The translations under genes and the position numbers were made by a program. A stretch of 64,000 nucleotides of DNA from Pseudoips prasinana (lineage: Eukaryota > Arthropoda > Insecta > Lepidoptera > Nolidae). This document shows, piece by piece, positions 32,313 to 42,439 of the stretch. The DNA is taken from the NCBI GenBank assembly GCA_951640165.1, contig OX621234.1, positions 2,981,001 to 3,045,000 of the forward strand. The letters are read 5' to 3'. Position 1 is the stretch's first letter. Each line of letters starts with the position of its first letter. Below the pieces are notes generated by a model, which was not told the origin of the DNA, ran no database searches, and was given only the letters and a program-made list of their open reading frames with translations.

Positions 32313-33105
32313 AAAATAAAATAAAAAGGTTTTTGTTCACGTAGACTTTAAAAAAGCGCTTGTAAATAGTCAGAACATGTTTGCTTGTAATATAGTTGTA
32401 TACATTAGATATTATTTCTAGTAACATAGATATTTAGGTACATCTTGTATGAAAACATTTATAAAATTTATTTTATTACAGAAATGATATTTAGCTAGCT
32501 CGTATCAAGTTATTGTCAAGAGATTATCTAGTTTAAGTCTAATATTTTTACTACATATTGTCAATGGTTCTGTCTATATTAAAGGTATTATTATTATATA
32601 TATATATAATATATATATAATATATATATATTATATTATATATATATATTATTATATTATTTGTGTGATGAGCACGAATATTTGTTTCTGAGTCATGGAT
32701 GTTTTCTATGTATATAAGTATTTATCTATCTATATAAGTAGGTATATCGTCGCCTAGTACCCATAGTACAAGCTTTGCTTAGTTTGGGGCTAGGATGATC
32801 TGTGTGACATTGTCCCCAGATATTATTATTATTATTATTATGACGGACCTTGTGTTAATAACGACGGTCGCGCTTTAATGCTACCACCGGATCCAATGCG
32901 CCCCAACTGAGAAGACCCAGCGAAACAAACTCAGTGGGTTCATCTACTACCGGTTTCAACACGACCCAGTTGAGACGGTCCGGCGAAACATACTCAAGCG
33001 GGCATGAACACGGGATTTGGTCCAATTAGAGTAATTATTTAGTAGGCAAACACAATATATGCTCGATCGGTTGTCTGAATGCTTATTATTTTAGATTATA
33101 TTTAG
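32313..33105 (-). repeat. Family-5 copy split by SINE-1 and an AT tract
   Basis: 32313-32590 is the inverse 3' region, 32841-33105 the inverse coding tail (DEPTEFVSLGLLSWG-type frame ending at TAA) and upstream sequence shared with 25485-25560. Between them lie a (TA)n palindromic tract (32594-32656) and a SINE-1 fragment. Confidence 0.8.
32660..32840 (+). mobile_element. SINE-1 3' fragment
   Basis: Begins TTGTGTGATGAGCACG, lacks the head, ends (TTA)n next to GACGGACC of family 5. Confidence 0.85.
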
Positions 33106-33239
33106 GTATACAAAAGAAAAACTTCGAAACAATAACATTATTCATTTTGAGACAGAGTCAATAATTTTAAAAAAGTATATGATAGCAATCATTTACAGAT
33201 AGTTCACGTAACACAGCAAATCAGTCATGTCTATATGGC

Positions 33240-33660
33240 TACAAGATCTCCAGCGAGCAATGTGCAGGTAGGAAGTGAGAGCCAGACGTCTTTGTCATCG
33301 ATGTACTCTTTAGTGGTGTAATAACCCCTAGCCATAAGTATACGTTTAATATGTGTTTTAAAACTTGTGTCAGGCAGATCAGTAATTTAAGTAGGAAGCT
33401 TGTTATAAAACCTAATACAATTTCCTAAAAATGATTGATTAGTTTTGCTTACTGTAAAGCCTGGCATGGCTAGTTTGTTTTTATTCCTAGTATTTATATT
33501 ATGCAGTTCACTTTTCTTTTTATAATTATGAATATTTTTTCTAACAAACATTATATTCTGATATATATATTCCGATGGCACAGTAAGTATATTTATTTCT
33601 TTAAACAAATTTCGCAAAGAATCGCGACTGCCTAAACCATAAATGGCTCGCGCCTATGCT
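33240..33660 (-). pseudogene. LINE A-related C-terminal fragment
   Basis: Reverse translation: RAIYGLGSRDSLRNLFKE, INILTVPSEYIYQNIMFV, FLGNCIRFYNKLPT, an in-frame TAA near 33389, then LPDTSFKTHIKRIL and YYTTKEYIDDKDVW. It aligns with the C-terminus of LINE A (NILTVPSQYIYENLLYV) but is clearly a different subfamily. Confidence 0.85.
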
Positions 33661-33739
33661 AATGCCTAAAACATAATGCTAATAACATACTTTAATAAGA
33701 TATTTAGTGACATTAACTCTGATGTAATACTTTGCATGC

Positions 33740-34018
33740 CACATCAGGCAGAAAATGGTGAACTAAGCGCCTTTATTTGTTTCGGCAATAGGGGAAGGCA
33801 ATCAAAAGGAGCCCTCCCAGGGTACGTGTCCCGACCATCTGGGACATGTCGCAAAAAGGAGGGTACCGGAGCAGCAAACCCGCGTTCCCGGGACTCCCCC
33901 ATCAGGCGCCAAGAGAAGTCCACGGCAGGTAGGTTTAGTCGGTGCAATTCCAACGTACCCACCCGCAGACACTTTTTGCGGGTGGCATGCGAAAGCATTC
34001 CCCCTGCCTAATGAAAAA
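33740..34018 (+). repeat. Repeat H
   Basis: Contains CATCTGGGACATGTCGC, GGGACTCCCCCATCAGGCG, AAGAGAAGTCCACGGCAGG and AAAGCATTCCCCCTGCC. Shorter copies at 46190-46350 (+) and 63436-63600 (-). The palindromic-looking GTGGGTACGTTGG segment carries no boxes. Open frames on both strands here are incidental. Confidence 0.7.
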
Positions 34019-34782
34019 AAAAGGTACAGCTAGTATAAAATAAAAAGGAAATGTAACATGATGAATAAGTAAGAACTTATTGAAGTTAACACAGCATACA
34101 AATGCAGCATATAATTCAGTCAAGTACAAATGTAGTCATCGTTGTAAGTATATGGTAGAAACATTAATCAGAAACTCCTTTAATTTTAAAGTGTCCAGAC
34201 ATGTTATTTAAAAATATTTTCACTGTTTGTAAAAGAGTACCTGAAAATATATGTATTTTCCCCATATTTGTGAAAATAAACCGCTATTCAAACAAGTGTG
34301 AATTGCGTGCAAAGCTGCCGCAATAGCACAAGTCGTGCGCGTATAAAAATCGGTTACAATTTAAAACGGTTTTTGTTTTTGTATCCACCCACTGTTCGCT
34401 ATATTTTTCTAGTACTGTTAACAAAACGATTGAAACAAAAAACACGTTCCGTTTAATAAAAAAAAATTTGAGCCGTCACGCCTGGCAGATGTGAAACATC
34501 GACATTATTTTTTTTTAATTAATATGCAGAAAAGAACATATTTTGATATGAACTAAATATGTCATAATGATAAAATAAAATATTACGATAAATAATCGCA
34601 CAGTCGATTGTTTTGATTCACATAAAAAAAAAAAAAAAAAAAAAAAAAACGTGGCGACGCGTCGCCCCACCAGAAATCTTTTTTACGTGCGGCTATAGAT
34701 GTTTCACATCAAAATATGAATTTTAGGGCAACGAACTAAGTGTGTAGGTAGACATTTTTTCGTGGAACGAAATTTAAGATAC
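34019..34782. other. Unassigned, with A26-type run and GGCGACGCGTCGCC
   Basis: Poly(A) at about 34624-34650, then a perfect 14-bp palindrome GGCGACGCGTCGCC at about 34655. The motif GATGTGAAACATC / GATGTTTCACATC occurs in opposite orientations near 34490 and 34699. No gene found. Confidence 0.4.
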
Positions 34783-35082
34783 TTTTTTTAGGGTTCCGTA
34801 CCAAAAGGGTAAAACGGGACCGTATTACTAAGACTTCGCTGCCTGTCTGTCGGTCTGTCACCAGGCTGTAGGTATCTCATGAACCGTGATAGTTAGACAG
34901 TTGAAATTTTCACAGACGATGTATTTCTGTTGCCGCTATAACAACAAATACTAAAAAACAAAACAAAATAAATATTTAATGCGACGCCCATACAAAAAAC
35001 GGGAATTATTGGTCGTTTTTATATATAATGTTACGGTACCCTTCGTGCGCAAGTCCGACTCGCACCTTGCCGGATTTTTTAA
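34783..35082 (-). repeat. Family K, short complete copy
   Basis: From TTTTAGGGTTCCGTACC to AGTCCGACTCGCACCTTGCC on the plus strand, the inverse of the 21500 copy's termini. At 300 bp it is much shorter than other K copies, so it is a distinct subfamily or deletion form. Confidence 0.75.
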
Positions 35083-35145
35083 ATGAGCTTTGAGAAGTAT
35101 GTGTGGTGTGTCTTTGAGAGACAATACTAAATACTGATGTAAGGA

Positions 35146-35253
35146 AGCGTTGTGGTGTGGAAGAGGATATAGTCGCAAAGGCAAAAGTTATACTGAGATG
35201 GTTTGAGCATTTCGAAACGATGAGTGTAAATTAAAAAGAAGTAAAACTTTAAG
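35146..35253 (+). pseudogene. RTE-2 tail fragment, left part
   Basis: VAKAKVILRWFEHFETMSV is the start of a C-terminal segment (compare MLRWFGHLERMNE at 47330-47389). An RTE-1 fragment then interrupts. Confidence 0.7.
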
Positions 35254-35579
35254 TCCGTACCGATCCGTAATATCTTCTCGTCCCAAATACCGATAATAAA
35301 GTAACTGACATAGCCGTAAGAATTGCCAAGCTGAAGTGGCAGTGGGCAGGGCACATACGAGTGGCTCGTAGAGCCGACGCCGCTGGGGCAGAAAGGTTCT
35401 CGAGTGGCGACCACGAACCGGAAGACGCAGCGTGGGCAGGCGCCCTACAAGATGGACCGATGATCTTGTGCGGGTCGCTGGAAATCGCTGGATGCAGATA
35501 GCGCAAGACAGGCAATTGTGGAGATCTTTGGGGGAGGCCCTTGTCCAGCAGTGGACGTCTTTCGGCTGATATGATGATG
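35254..35579 (+). pseudogene. RTE-1 3' fragment inserted into RTE-2
   Basis: Fullest plus-strand RTE-1 tail: TGACATAGCCGTAAGAATTG, AGTGGCAGTGGGCAGGGCAC, CACGAACCGGAAGACGCAGC, TGGAGATCTTTGGGGGAGGC, then ATGATGATGA. It is bounded by AAAACTTTAAG at 35243-35253 and 35580-35590, an 11-bp target duplication. Confidence 0.88.
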
Positions 35580-35590
35580 AAAACTTTAAG

Positions 35591-35757
35591 GGGAAGACCT
35601 GGTAGATCATTCTCTGACCAAATGGGAGATGTTCTCAAGAAAGGGCAGGTCAGATGTACTTTAAACAGGCGGTCAAGTATGAATAATATAATGCCAGTAA
35701 ACGAGGCAATAAAAGTGTACAAAAATCATGAAAAATGGAAACAGGTGTAAGTCTATT
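35591..35757 (+). pseudogene. RTE-2 tail fragment, right part
   Basis: RGRPGRSFSDQMGDVLKKGQ, NRRSSMNNIMPVNEAI and HEKWKQV; equivalent to GRGRPRRIFFDQIRDVLNKG at 47200-47290. Confidence 0.75.
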
Positions 35758-36185
35758 TATGTAATGTCAATATACTTATACATTTTTTGAAAATGATTGC
35801 AAATGAAATTTACGTGCTAATACTTTATTTTTTTAGCGCGTATTTATAGAATTCTTTTTATTATAACTGCACTAGACAGTACCGTTAAAACAAGACGTAG
35901 TTAAATATATGTAAAACTACAAGTATTGACCATTAATATTTAAAAATCCTTAAATAATCAATTTGACAATAACTTCAATCTTAACTTATCTATGTTTGTA
36001 CACAATGAGAGCACTTGTATTATTTTATTATGTACTTTATTTATTATCCAAAGTAAAGTTACATAAATCTAAATAATATATCTAGTTAACTAAAGTTATT
36101 TGATTATGGAATAAAAATAACCTGTATTAAAATAAAATGTAAAATAAAAACTAAGCATTAAGTTAAAGGTATTCTAAATATTCTT
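35758..36185. other. AT-rich, no recognised gene
   Basis: No frame and no match to the window's repeats. Confidence 0.3.
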
Positions 36186-36187
36186 GT

Positions 36188-36276
36188 ATCGGTTCCCAGA
36201 ATACTGGCAGCATTACCACGCTGTATGGCAATACCTATTTGTTGGGCGAAATATACGCCAGCATTCTGGGAACTTA
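36188..36276. repeat. Small fold-back around GGTTCCCAGAATACTGGC
   Basis: GTTCCCAGAATACTGGC (about 36191) is inverted as GCCAGCATTCTGGGAAC (about 36257). The enclosed sequence is TGTATGGCAATACC. It looks like a small hairpin element. Confidence 0.5.
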
Positions 36277-36289
36277 TCACACTCATTAC

Positions 36290-36422
36290 TATGTATATAA
36301 GTATTTATCTATCTATATAAGTATGTATATTGTCGCCTGGTACCCATAGTACAAGCTTTGCTTAGTTTGGGGCTAGGATGATCTGTGTGACATTGTCCCC
36401 AGATATTATTATTATTATTATT
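36290..36422 (+). mobile_element. SINE-1 3' fragment
   Basis: Only the last 130 bp, ATGTATATAAGTATTTATC to (ATT)n. Confidence 0.85.
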
Positions 36423-36429
36423 TGATTTT

Positions 36430-36692
36430 CTTTGATTTCTCCCTTCCTGGAGGGGTTTGTTACTCATCACACGGGCCGTAGCCAAGCGTGAAAAGTGGGT
36501 TATCTTATAGTATAAGCTGAAGAAACTGAAGAAGTATTAAGGAATTTTCGAGTAAGACGGCAGGTATTCAGGATTATTGCTTTCTGCAGGGTGTTAAGAG
36601 TATGCTTGGGGATTTCTAGGACGTCTAGGCTTCGCTGCAGGCTGTTAGGTATGATTCCGGTGGCAGACATAACGATGGGAACTATGGGAACT
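36430..36692 (-). pseudogene. Fragment of an R2/R4-type LINE C-terminus (tentative)
   Basis: Reverse translation from 36690: VPIVPIVMSATGIIP, SLQRSLDVLEIP, LNTLQKAIILNTCRLTRKFL, then TAA. The sequence pattern (VVPIVxSATGxxP ... LQKAxxLNTCRxxRKFL) is one I associate with the post-reverse-transcriptase region of R2/R4-like retrotransposons; not confirmed. It abuts LINE C, which is on the other strand. Confidence 0.45.
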
Positions 36693-38478
36693 AATGAAGA
36701 ATGGAACTCCATTAATAGATAGTGAGTATGCGCAGGAGTTTGCTAACTACTTCCTCTCAGTGTACGGGAAGGAGACGCCGTTGTTGGATGCGGCTGCTGC
36801 GGCCAAATCGACGCCGGAGCGAGGCACGCGTATCCATGTGGGTCAACTGTCGATTAATGATGTGCTAGCTGCTCTAACGCGACTTAAGCCCAAGCGGTCA
36901 GTTGGCCCAGACGGCGTACCTCCGTATATTGTTAAAGATTGTAGGATGGTTCTAGCGAAGCCTCTTTGCCACTTGTTCAATCTTTGTTTAAAGGAATGTA
37001 GGTATCCGGAAGGCTGGAAGTTGACTAGAGTGACTCCTGTGCCGAAAGGTACGGCAAGTTTGGAAATCAATGAGTACAGACCAGTAGCGGTATTGTCCAC
37101 ATTTGCGAAGGTCTTTGAATCGGCGTTATGCGCGTGTATTACGCCGCAGATGACCGCATACCTTAGTGACGCGCAGCATGGGTTCCGAGCGGGCCGCAGC
37201 ACTAATACGAATTTAATGTGCTTTATGAACCATGCGGCACCTGCGCTTGACTCTGGGGCTGGTACTCAGCTGGACGTCGCATATTTTGATTTTAAAAAGG
37301 CATTCGATAGTGTGGATAATGACGTTCTTTTGTCTAAATTCGCAATGGCTGGTTTTACTCCTGGCCTCTTGCAATTCTTTGCAAGTTACTTAAGTAATCG
37401 TAGGCAATATGTGGAGTACGGCGGATATTTTTCGAGCACTTATCCGACGCTTTCGGGAATCAGTCAGGGGAGCAACTTGGGCCCGCTGGAATTTGTCATA
37501 ATGATAAATGACCTGCCGGAAGTCACGCGTAATGCAAGTTGTTTGCTCTTTGCCGATGATCTTAAATTAGTCCTCCAGGTTAATGACGAGACAGACTGCC
37601 TAAAGTTGCAATCGGACATTGATCATGTGGTGGAATGGAGCCGGAATAATAAACTCCAATTCAATGTTGCAAAGAGCAACGTCATGTCTTTTACCTGAGC
37701 TGTCGTGCCGCTACTCTATAAGTACAATATTGAAGGAGTAACAATTCCGAGGGTTGAAGCCGTGCGTGACTTAGGGGTACAGTTTTCAAAAGACCTGACG
37801 TTCCGTAGACATATTGAACGAGTTAGTAAGAAGGCATTTAGGACTCTAGGGTTTATAATGCGGGAAACACGGGACTATAAAAATACGGAAGCCGTCAAAT
37901 CCTTATATAACGCATTGGTTAGGAGTAGGTTGGAAAGCAATGCTATTATCTGGAACCCCCATGAGACTAAATATAGTCTCATGGTGGAAAAAATGCAGAA
38001 TAAATTTGCTAGATACCTTTACTTTAAGCAATACGGAGTTTACCCTTATTTTCCATTTATGTATCCAACCCTCTTTGTTATAGGGATGGTTGGATATTAT
38101 AAGCTAGAGGTACGGCGTGACTTAGCGTTAGCGAGGTATTTATTTGAAGTATTTCGAGGCAGGCTAAATAATCCTAGTATACTAGACTCAATGAAGCTGC
38201 TCGTTCCAAACACCAGGTTGCGGCAAGCGCCGAGGGCACGGCTTTTTGACGTCTCGGTGGCGCGTACTAACATTGGTAAATTCGCACCGGTGGCAAGAGG
38301 CCTACGAGTATTAAACGGCGCCTCACAAAGAGTGGACATTTTTAATTGTTCATTGGCGGAATTCGTGAGGGTGACTCTGGATTTAATTAGTAATAATTAA
38401 TAATATTGTTCGCATTATCGCATTGGGTACAAGACCTGTTATGATAATGTTTAGTAGATTAAATAAATAAATAAATGT
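36693..38478 (+). mobile_element. LINE C, 5'-truncated non-LTR element
   Basis: Body from the linker before the reverse transcriptase to a 3' end with TAAATAAATAAATAAATG at 38460-38478. The untranslated region is only about 75 bp. Codon use is GC-richer than LINEs A and B, consistent with a different lineage. Confidence 0.88.
36694..38400 (+). pseudogene. LINE C reverse transcriptase with one internal TGA
   Basis: Frame 36694-38400 is interrupted only by TGA at 37696-37698. Motifs: KRSVGPDGVPPYIVKDC (36892), INEYRPVAVLSTFAKVFES (37066), HGFRAGRSTNTNL (37168), VAYFDFKKAFDSVDND (37276), GISQGSNLGPLEF (37456), catalytic LLFADDLKL (37540) and WSRNNKLQFNVAKSNVMSF up to the stop. After it: VRDLGVQFSKDLTFRRHI (37762), ALVRSRLESNAIIWNP (37912), MQNKFARYLYF (37994). 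The TGA replaces what is usually Arg in MSFTR, fitting a CGA-to-TGA transition. The N-terminal endonuclease is absent. This is the least damaged reverse transcriptase frame here. Placement beyond jockey superfamily is not claimed. Confidence 0.92.
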
Positions 38479-39029
38479 GTATCGCTTCTGCCCGCCATTG
38501 GCGCTTCAATTCTATACCTAAATCCTGGTATTTAGTGAGTTTATCGGAGATAGTAGATTGGATTATTATTATTATTATTACTTATCTTATTCTACTTGAT
38601 GAAATATAAGTCACGATCGAATAATCTATTTGTACCTGGAATCAAATATATGTATATACTTAATTTGTAATACTATACATGTTTCGATGATTTACAAGCG
38701 CTTTTAAAGTCTATGCGAATAAAAACAGTTTTTATAATAATAATTTATTTTATTCAAAAGTTAGAAAGACCCATAACTTATATTACCTTAACTAATTATA
38801 CAATAATTATAATTGACTAAACTAATTTATACAATATTACAGCAAAGTGTCTACATTTTAAAATTTGCGTATTTTAGAAAACGAATTCAAAGCTATTTAA
38901 ATTTAGAAGCTATTTTAAATTTGCGTGTTTTAGAAAACGAATTCAAAGCTATTTAAAATTAGAAGGATCTTTGAAATACTAGACGAGTATAACGACTGAT
39001 CTTGGATATCAAGAACCCCTCTATTTAAA
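38479..39029. other. Debris: family-5 3' piece and duplicated AATTCAAAGCTATTTAAA
   Basis: 38680-38740 is a family-5 tail (TTTACAAGCGCTTTTAAAG). At 38863-38965 the block TTTAGAAAACGAATTCAAAG occurs twice, about 60 bp apart. No gene. Confidence 0.45.
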
Positions 39030-39630
39030 AAAAGAAACCGGTCAACTGCGAATCGCACTCGCCCATGAAGGGTTCCGTAGCAGCAAGTATTTCAGTTGAT
39101 TACATGAAAGCAAATTGCGGTTTACGATTTATGACGTATTAAAAAAACTACTTGCTAGATCTCTTTCAAACCAATTTTCGTTGTTATCTTGCATGGTAAT
39201 GTTCATCATATTTTTATTTGGTTTTATCATTCTCTTTATTTCAGAAGTTACAGGGCGGGAGGGACACTCATTTTACCACTTTGGAGGTGTCTCTCGCGCA
39301 AACTATTCAGTTTAGAAAAAAATAATATTAGAAACCTCATTATCATTTTTAAGACCTATCCATAGGCACACCACAAGTACGAGAACAATGAAAAAAAAAA
39401 ATTTTAGTTTCAGTTCTAAGTATGGGGACCCCCGAAAATTATTGTTCTTTTTCTATTTTTGTGTAAAAATCTTAATGCGGTTCACCAAATACATCTACTT
39501 ACCAAGTTTCAACAGTACAGCTCTTATAGTTTCGAAAAAAAATGGCTGTGACATACGGACGACGGACAGACAGACATGACGAATCTATAAGGGCTCCGTT
39601 TTTAGCCATTTGGCTACGGAATCCTAAAAA
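39030..39630 (+). repeat. Family K, long copy
   Basis: Begins AAACCGGTCAACTGCGAATC and ends GGCTACGGAATCCTAAAAA. It is uninterrupted in the region where the 21500 copy holds MITE-C, so it shows the insertion point. Open frames inside are non-homologous to known proteins. Confidence 0.8.
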
Positions 39631-39931
39631 ACTTACCCAATGAGCGTAAAAGTTTACAAGAGGCTCCCATCAAACATTCAACAACTTCCACTAATGGGGT
39701 TCAAACGAGTTCGAATTAAAGAAAGTATTGTTAGACAGAGTGATGTATTCCTTCGTTGAGTGGATTCAAATTTCGAACGTAGTGATGTAGTGAATTGACA
39801 TTGTTTTGTATATAATTACTATTATATCTTGGTATTGACTTGGTGACTATTGATTAGGGGATATTTCCTACTGTATAATAATAATAATAATAAAAATGGA
39901 ATTTTCCTTCCATGTAGCCCAAATAGAATAC

Positions 39932-40040
39932 AATTTCAGTAAACGAGGCGAAAGAGGTGTGCAAGGATCGTGACAAATGAAAGTCCGTTGTCTCTGCCTA
40001 CGCTTCAGGGAAACAGCCATGAGTCTATGTATGTAGGTAC
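39932..40040 (+). repeat. RTE-2 3' tail
   Basis: CAGTAAACGAGGCGAAAGAG reads VNEAKEVCKDRD-like, then GTCCGTTGTCTCTGCCTACG and TGAGTCTATGTATGTA. This is the RTE-2 end with a (TATG) tail. Confidence 0.65.
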
Positions 40041-40167
40041 AAATACCAATATTAATTGGAACCAAAAACAGATAATATACAATATTGTGTGCTAGCAGCT
40101 ACATTAGTTATGAGAAACTGTGTCGTAGCTGTTAGGGCCCACCTCCGAGGTAGACAACATTGTTTCA

Positions 40168-40275
40168 TACACACATACATAGACTCACGCCTGTTTGCCA
40201 GAGGGGTAGGCAGAGACAACGGATTTCCATTTGTCACGATCTTTGCACACGTCTTTTGCCTCGATTACTGTCATT
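40168..40275 (-). repeat. RTE-2 3' tail, inverse orientation
   Basis: CATACATAGACTCACGCCTG, GTAGGCAGAGACAACGG and TCACGATCTTTGCACACGTC. It opposes the 39932 copy and could pair with it. Confidence 0.65.
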
Positions 40276-40428
40276 CTATTCTTCATATGTATAATATTAA
40301 TTATTATTATTAATAACTAAACAGGTATATAGGGTATATAGGGTATAATATTATTATTAATAACTAAACAGGTATATAGCCCAAATATCGTACGGGTTGT
40401 ATTTGTATTGAAATATCCTTGTATTATA

Positions 40429-40829
40429 TACAACATGTAACTTAATTAACGCACATCCTGAAAATAGTTTGTTCAGAATCGTTTACTGAATCGATTTATA
40501 AATATCATTTTTAATATAGATTTTCTTTTACCAAAATAATTAAAACTGCGGATATTATCGTTATATTAACCCTGTACAGTCAAAACAAATTGAATTGGAC
40601 CCTAAGTCAAAGTAATAAGACTTTTAAATAGCAGTTTTATTTGTTTTCATACAAATTCCATCATTCAACACAAAATAAAGAAAAAAAAACCTTTATTCCA
40701 AGAAAGTAATTTAGTAAATAACAATGCATATACATGTTAATTAAAAAATTTAGTGAGTGTATTGTGATTATAACATAATATTCTAATTGGAGTGTTTGAG
40801 GGTGTGCGCTAATTACGTTACATGTTGTA
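40429..40829. mobile_element. MITE-B, complete uninterrupted copy (401 bp)
   Basis: TIRs of about 30 bp: TACAACATGTAACTTAATTA... and its inverse ending ...ACGTTACATGTTGTA; TA or TATA at both edges is consistent with a short target duplication. No coding capacity. Serves as reference for the copies at 2977 and 15897. Confidence 0.9.
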
Positions 40830-41066
40830 TAACTTAATATTGGTAATAAACATGACATAATAACTTGATTATAATACACATACATGAACTTTAGAAAATG
40901 TTTTGTCATGAAAATTAGTATGCCGAATAATGGTAAAACATAAAAATATATTACTGATAACGATATGTAAACATATTTATTACCATTGTTTGTACAAACA
41001 TAAATGAAATTAATTTAATATTAATTTAACATTTAGTTTTGTTATAATTTTCATTGACTATATAAT

Positions 41067-41323
41067 TGACGGTCACCATAGCCTAGTTGGTAGTGGTCCT
41101 GCCTATGAAGCTGGTGGTCCTGGGTTCGAATCCCGGTAAGTGCAAATATTTGTGTGATGAGCACGAATATTTGTTCCTGAGTCATGGATATTTTCTATGT
41201 ATACATGTATTTATCTATCTATATAAGTATGTATGTCGTCGCCTGGTACCCATAGTACAAGCTTTGCTTAGTTTGGGACTAGGATGATCTGTGTGACATT
41301 GTACCCAGATATTATTATTATTC
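41067..41323 (+). mobile_element. SINE-1 copy
   Basis: Full head and B box GGTTCGAATCC; ends GTACCCAGATATTATTATTATT. Confidence 0.88.
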
Positions 41324-41490
41324 TTATTTTAAAATTTAGTGAATTTTTTTTTAATAATATATTAATTATCGATAAAACAAAATTTATCAGCCTAAAATGT
41401 CTTAATAGATGTAATTTCATTTAATCTGTGAAACACATATACTGTCAATAAAGGATTTTAAATAAATAAATAAAATAATAATACATTTCT
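41324..41490. other. AT-rich, unassigned
   Basis: AATAAAGGATTTTAAATAAATAAATAAAAT at 41447-41476 may be a retroelement tail. Confidence 0.3.
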
Positions 41491-41567
41491 GTGGTTCTGG
41501 TTCTGGTTTCTGGTTTCCGGCCTAAGAAGAATAACAAGGCGACCCCATACCATCTTAAATGGCGACT

Positions 41568-42274
41568 ATGGGTCAGCGCAGACAGAGAGGAGCGCAGCGG
41601 AGAGGATTATATTAAGGACTACTGGAAAATCAACTTTAGAGCTATAGGAATAAAGTGCATATATGAGATAGATAGAGAGATATTTGAACCTGACAAAATG
41701 CTTGCGCAGTCTCGCGCATTTTAATGTTCAAGCATACATGCACTTTATTTCAATAATTTTAAAGTTGATTTTCTAGTGCTTTAGGCCTAAAACTGCGTTA
41801 AGCGGGCACCGGTGCGGTTTCATACAAAATTGCTCCGTCGCGGGGACCTGTGCGGGCGCACGTCACGTAGAGGCGCGCCCCGCACCCACGCAACGGGGTC
41901 CGCCTCCGTGCGACTGAACCCGTCGCGGAGCCACGCGCGGTGCCCGCTAGCGCTAACACACACGGGCTTGTTCAGTTAATAACGCTACTCGCTAGGTGCT
42001 ACGGGTCGCACGCACGCTCGGAGAATTTCAGGGACAATGTCTTTTGATACAGAAAGGGTAATTGCGGAAGTGCGTTAAAAAGAATAATCCGGTAACCGCG
42101 ACGGGTCCCCGCGCTGGGCACCGTCGCGTTCCCACAGAGCCCTCCCGCGTGTCCACGCGCGAAGACACGCGACGGTTGCCCGTCGCGGGCGCCCGCTTAA
42201 CGCAGTTTCAGGCCTTAATAAAATCCTCTCCGCTGCGCTCCTCTCGGTCTGCGCTGACCCTAAGGGATACTCCA
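41568..42274. mobile_element. Fold-back element interrupted by a Harbinger-like element
   Basis: GGGTCAGCGCAGACAGAGAG (41570) through GCGGAGAGGATT is inverted at about 42230-42274 (AATCCTCTCCGC ... GCGCTGACCC). An inner part of the same stem pairs AAAATCAACTTTAGAGC (41626) with TAAAGTTGATTTTCT (41758-41774). The two outer halves are separated only because a 431-bp GC-rich element sits in the right arm. The open frame at 41491-41724 (77 residues, DREERSGEDYIKDYWKINF) covers the left arm and has no relative known to me. Confidence 0.65.
41784..42214. mobile_element. PIF/Harbinger-like deletion derivative
   Basis: Both ends carry GGCCTRAAACTGCGTTAAGC as inverted repeats, continuing to GGGCRCC; TTA directly flanks each side (41781-41783 and 42215-42217), the 3-bp duplication expected of PIF/Harbinger transposases. 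The interior is strikingly GC-rich (CGCGGGGACCTGTGCGGGCG type sequence). At 42037 an ATG opens MSFDTERVIAEVR and stops. That resembles the first residues of MADF-domain proteins, which partner the transposase in many Harbinger elements. The rest of the genes is missing. Confidence 0.7.
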
Positions 42275-42361
42275 GGTTCAGACAGCAGCGCGACCTGTGT
42301 ATTAGGTACCACCTAACTGCGGTCACCAATTCGCATGCCAAGCGCGGTACCTAACCTGTAT

Positions 42362-42428
42362 AATAATAATATCCTGGGACGCTATTCACACAGCCCTCCG
42401 ATCCCAAAAAAAGCAGAGCTTGTACTAC
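42362..42428 (-). mobile_element. SINE-2 3' fragment
   Basis: AATAATATCCTGGGACGC, CCTCCGATCCCAAAAAAAG and GCAGAGCTTGTACT: the inverse tail of SINE-2 only. Confidence 0.7.
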
Positions 42429-42439
42429 ATATATATATG

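Noticed and set aside
33676..34129. Frames of 64-111 residues on both strands
   Set aside because: They cover repeat H, which occurs in other orientations and with indels elsewhere; no codon-like conservation visible.
42062..42341. Arg/Pro-rich frames on both strands
   Set aside because: They arise from the GC-rich Harbinger-like interior and cross its TTA border.
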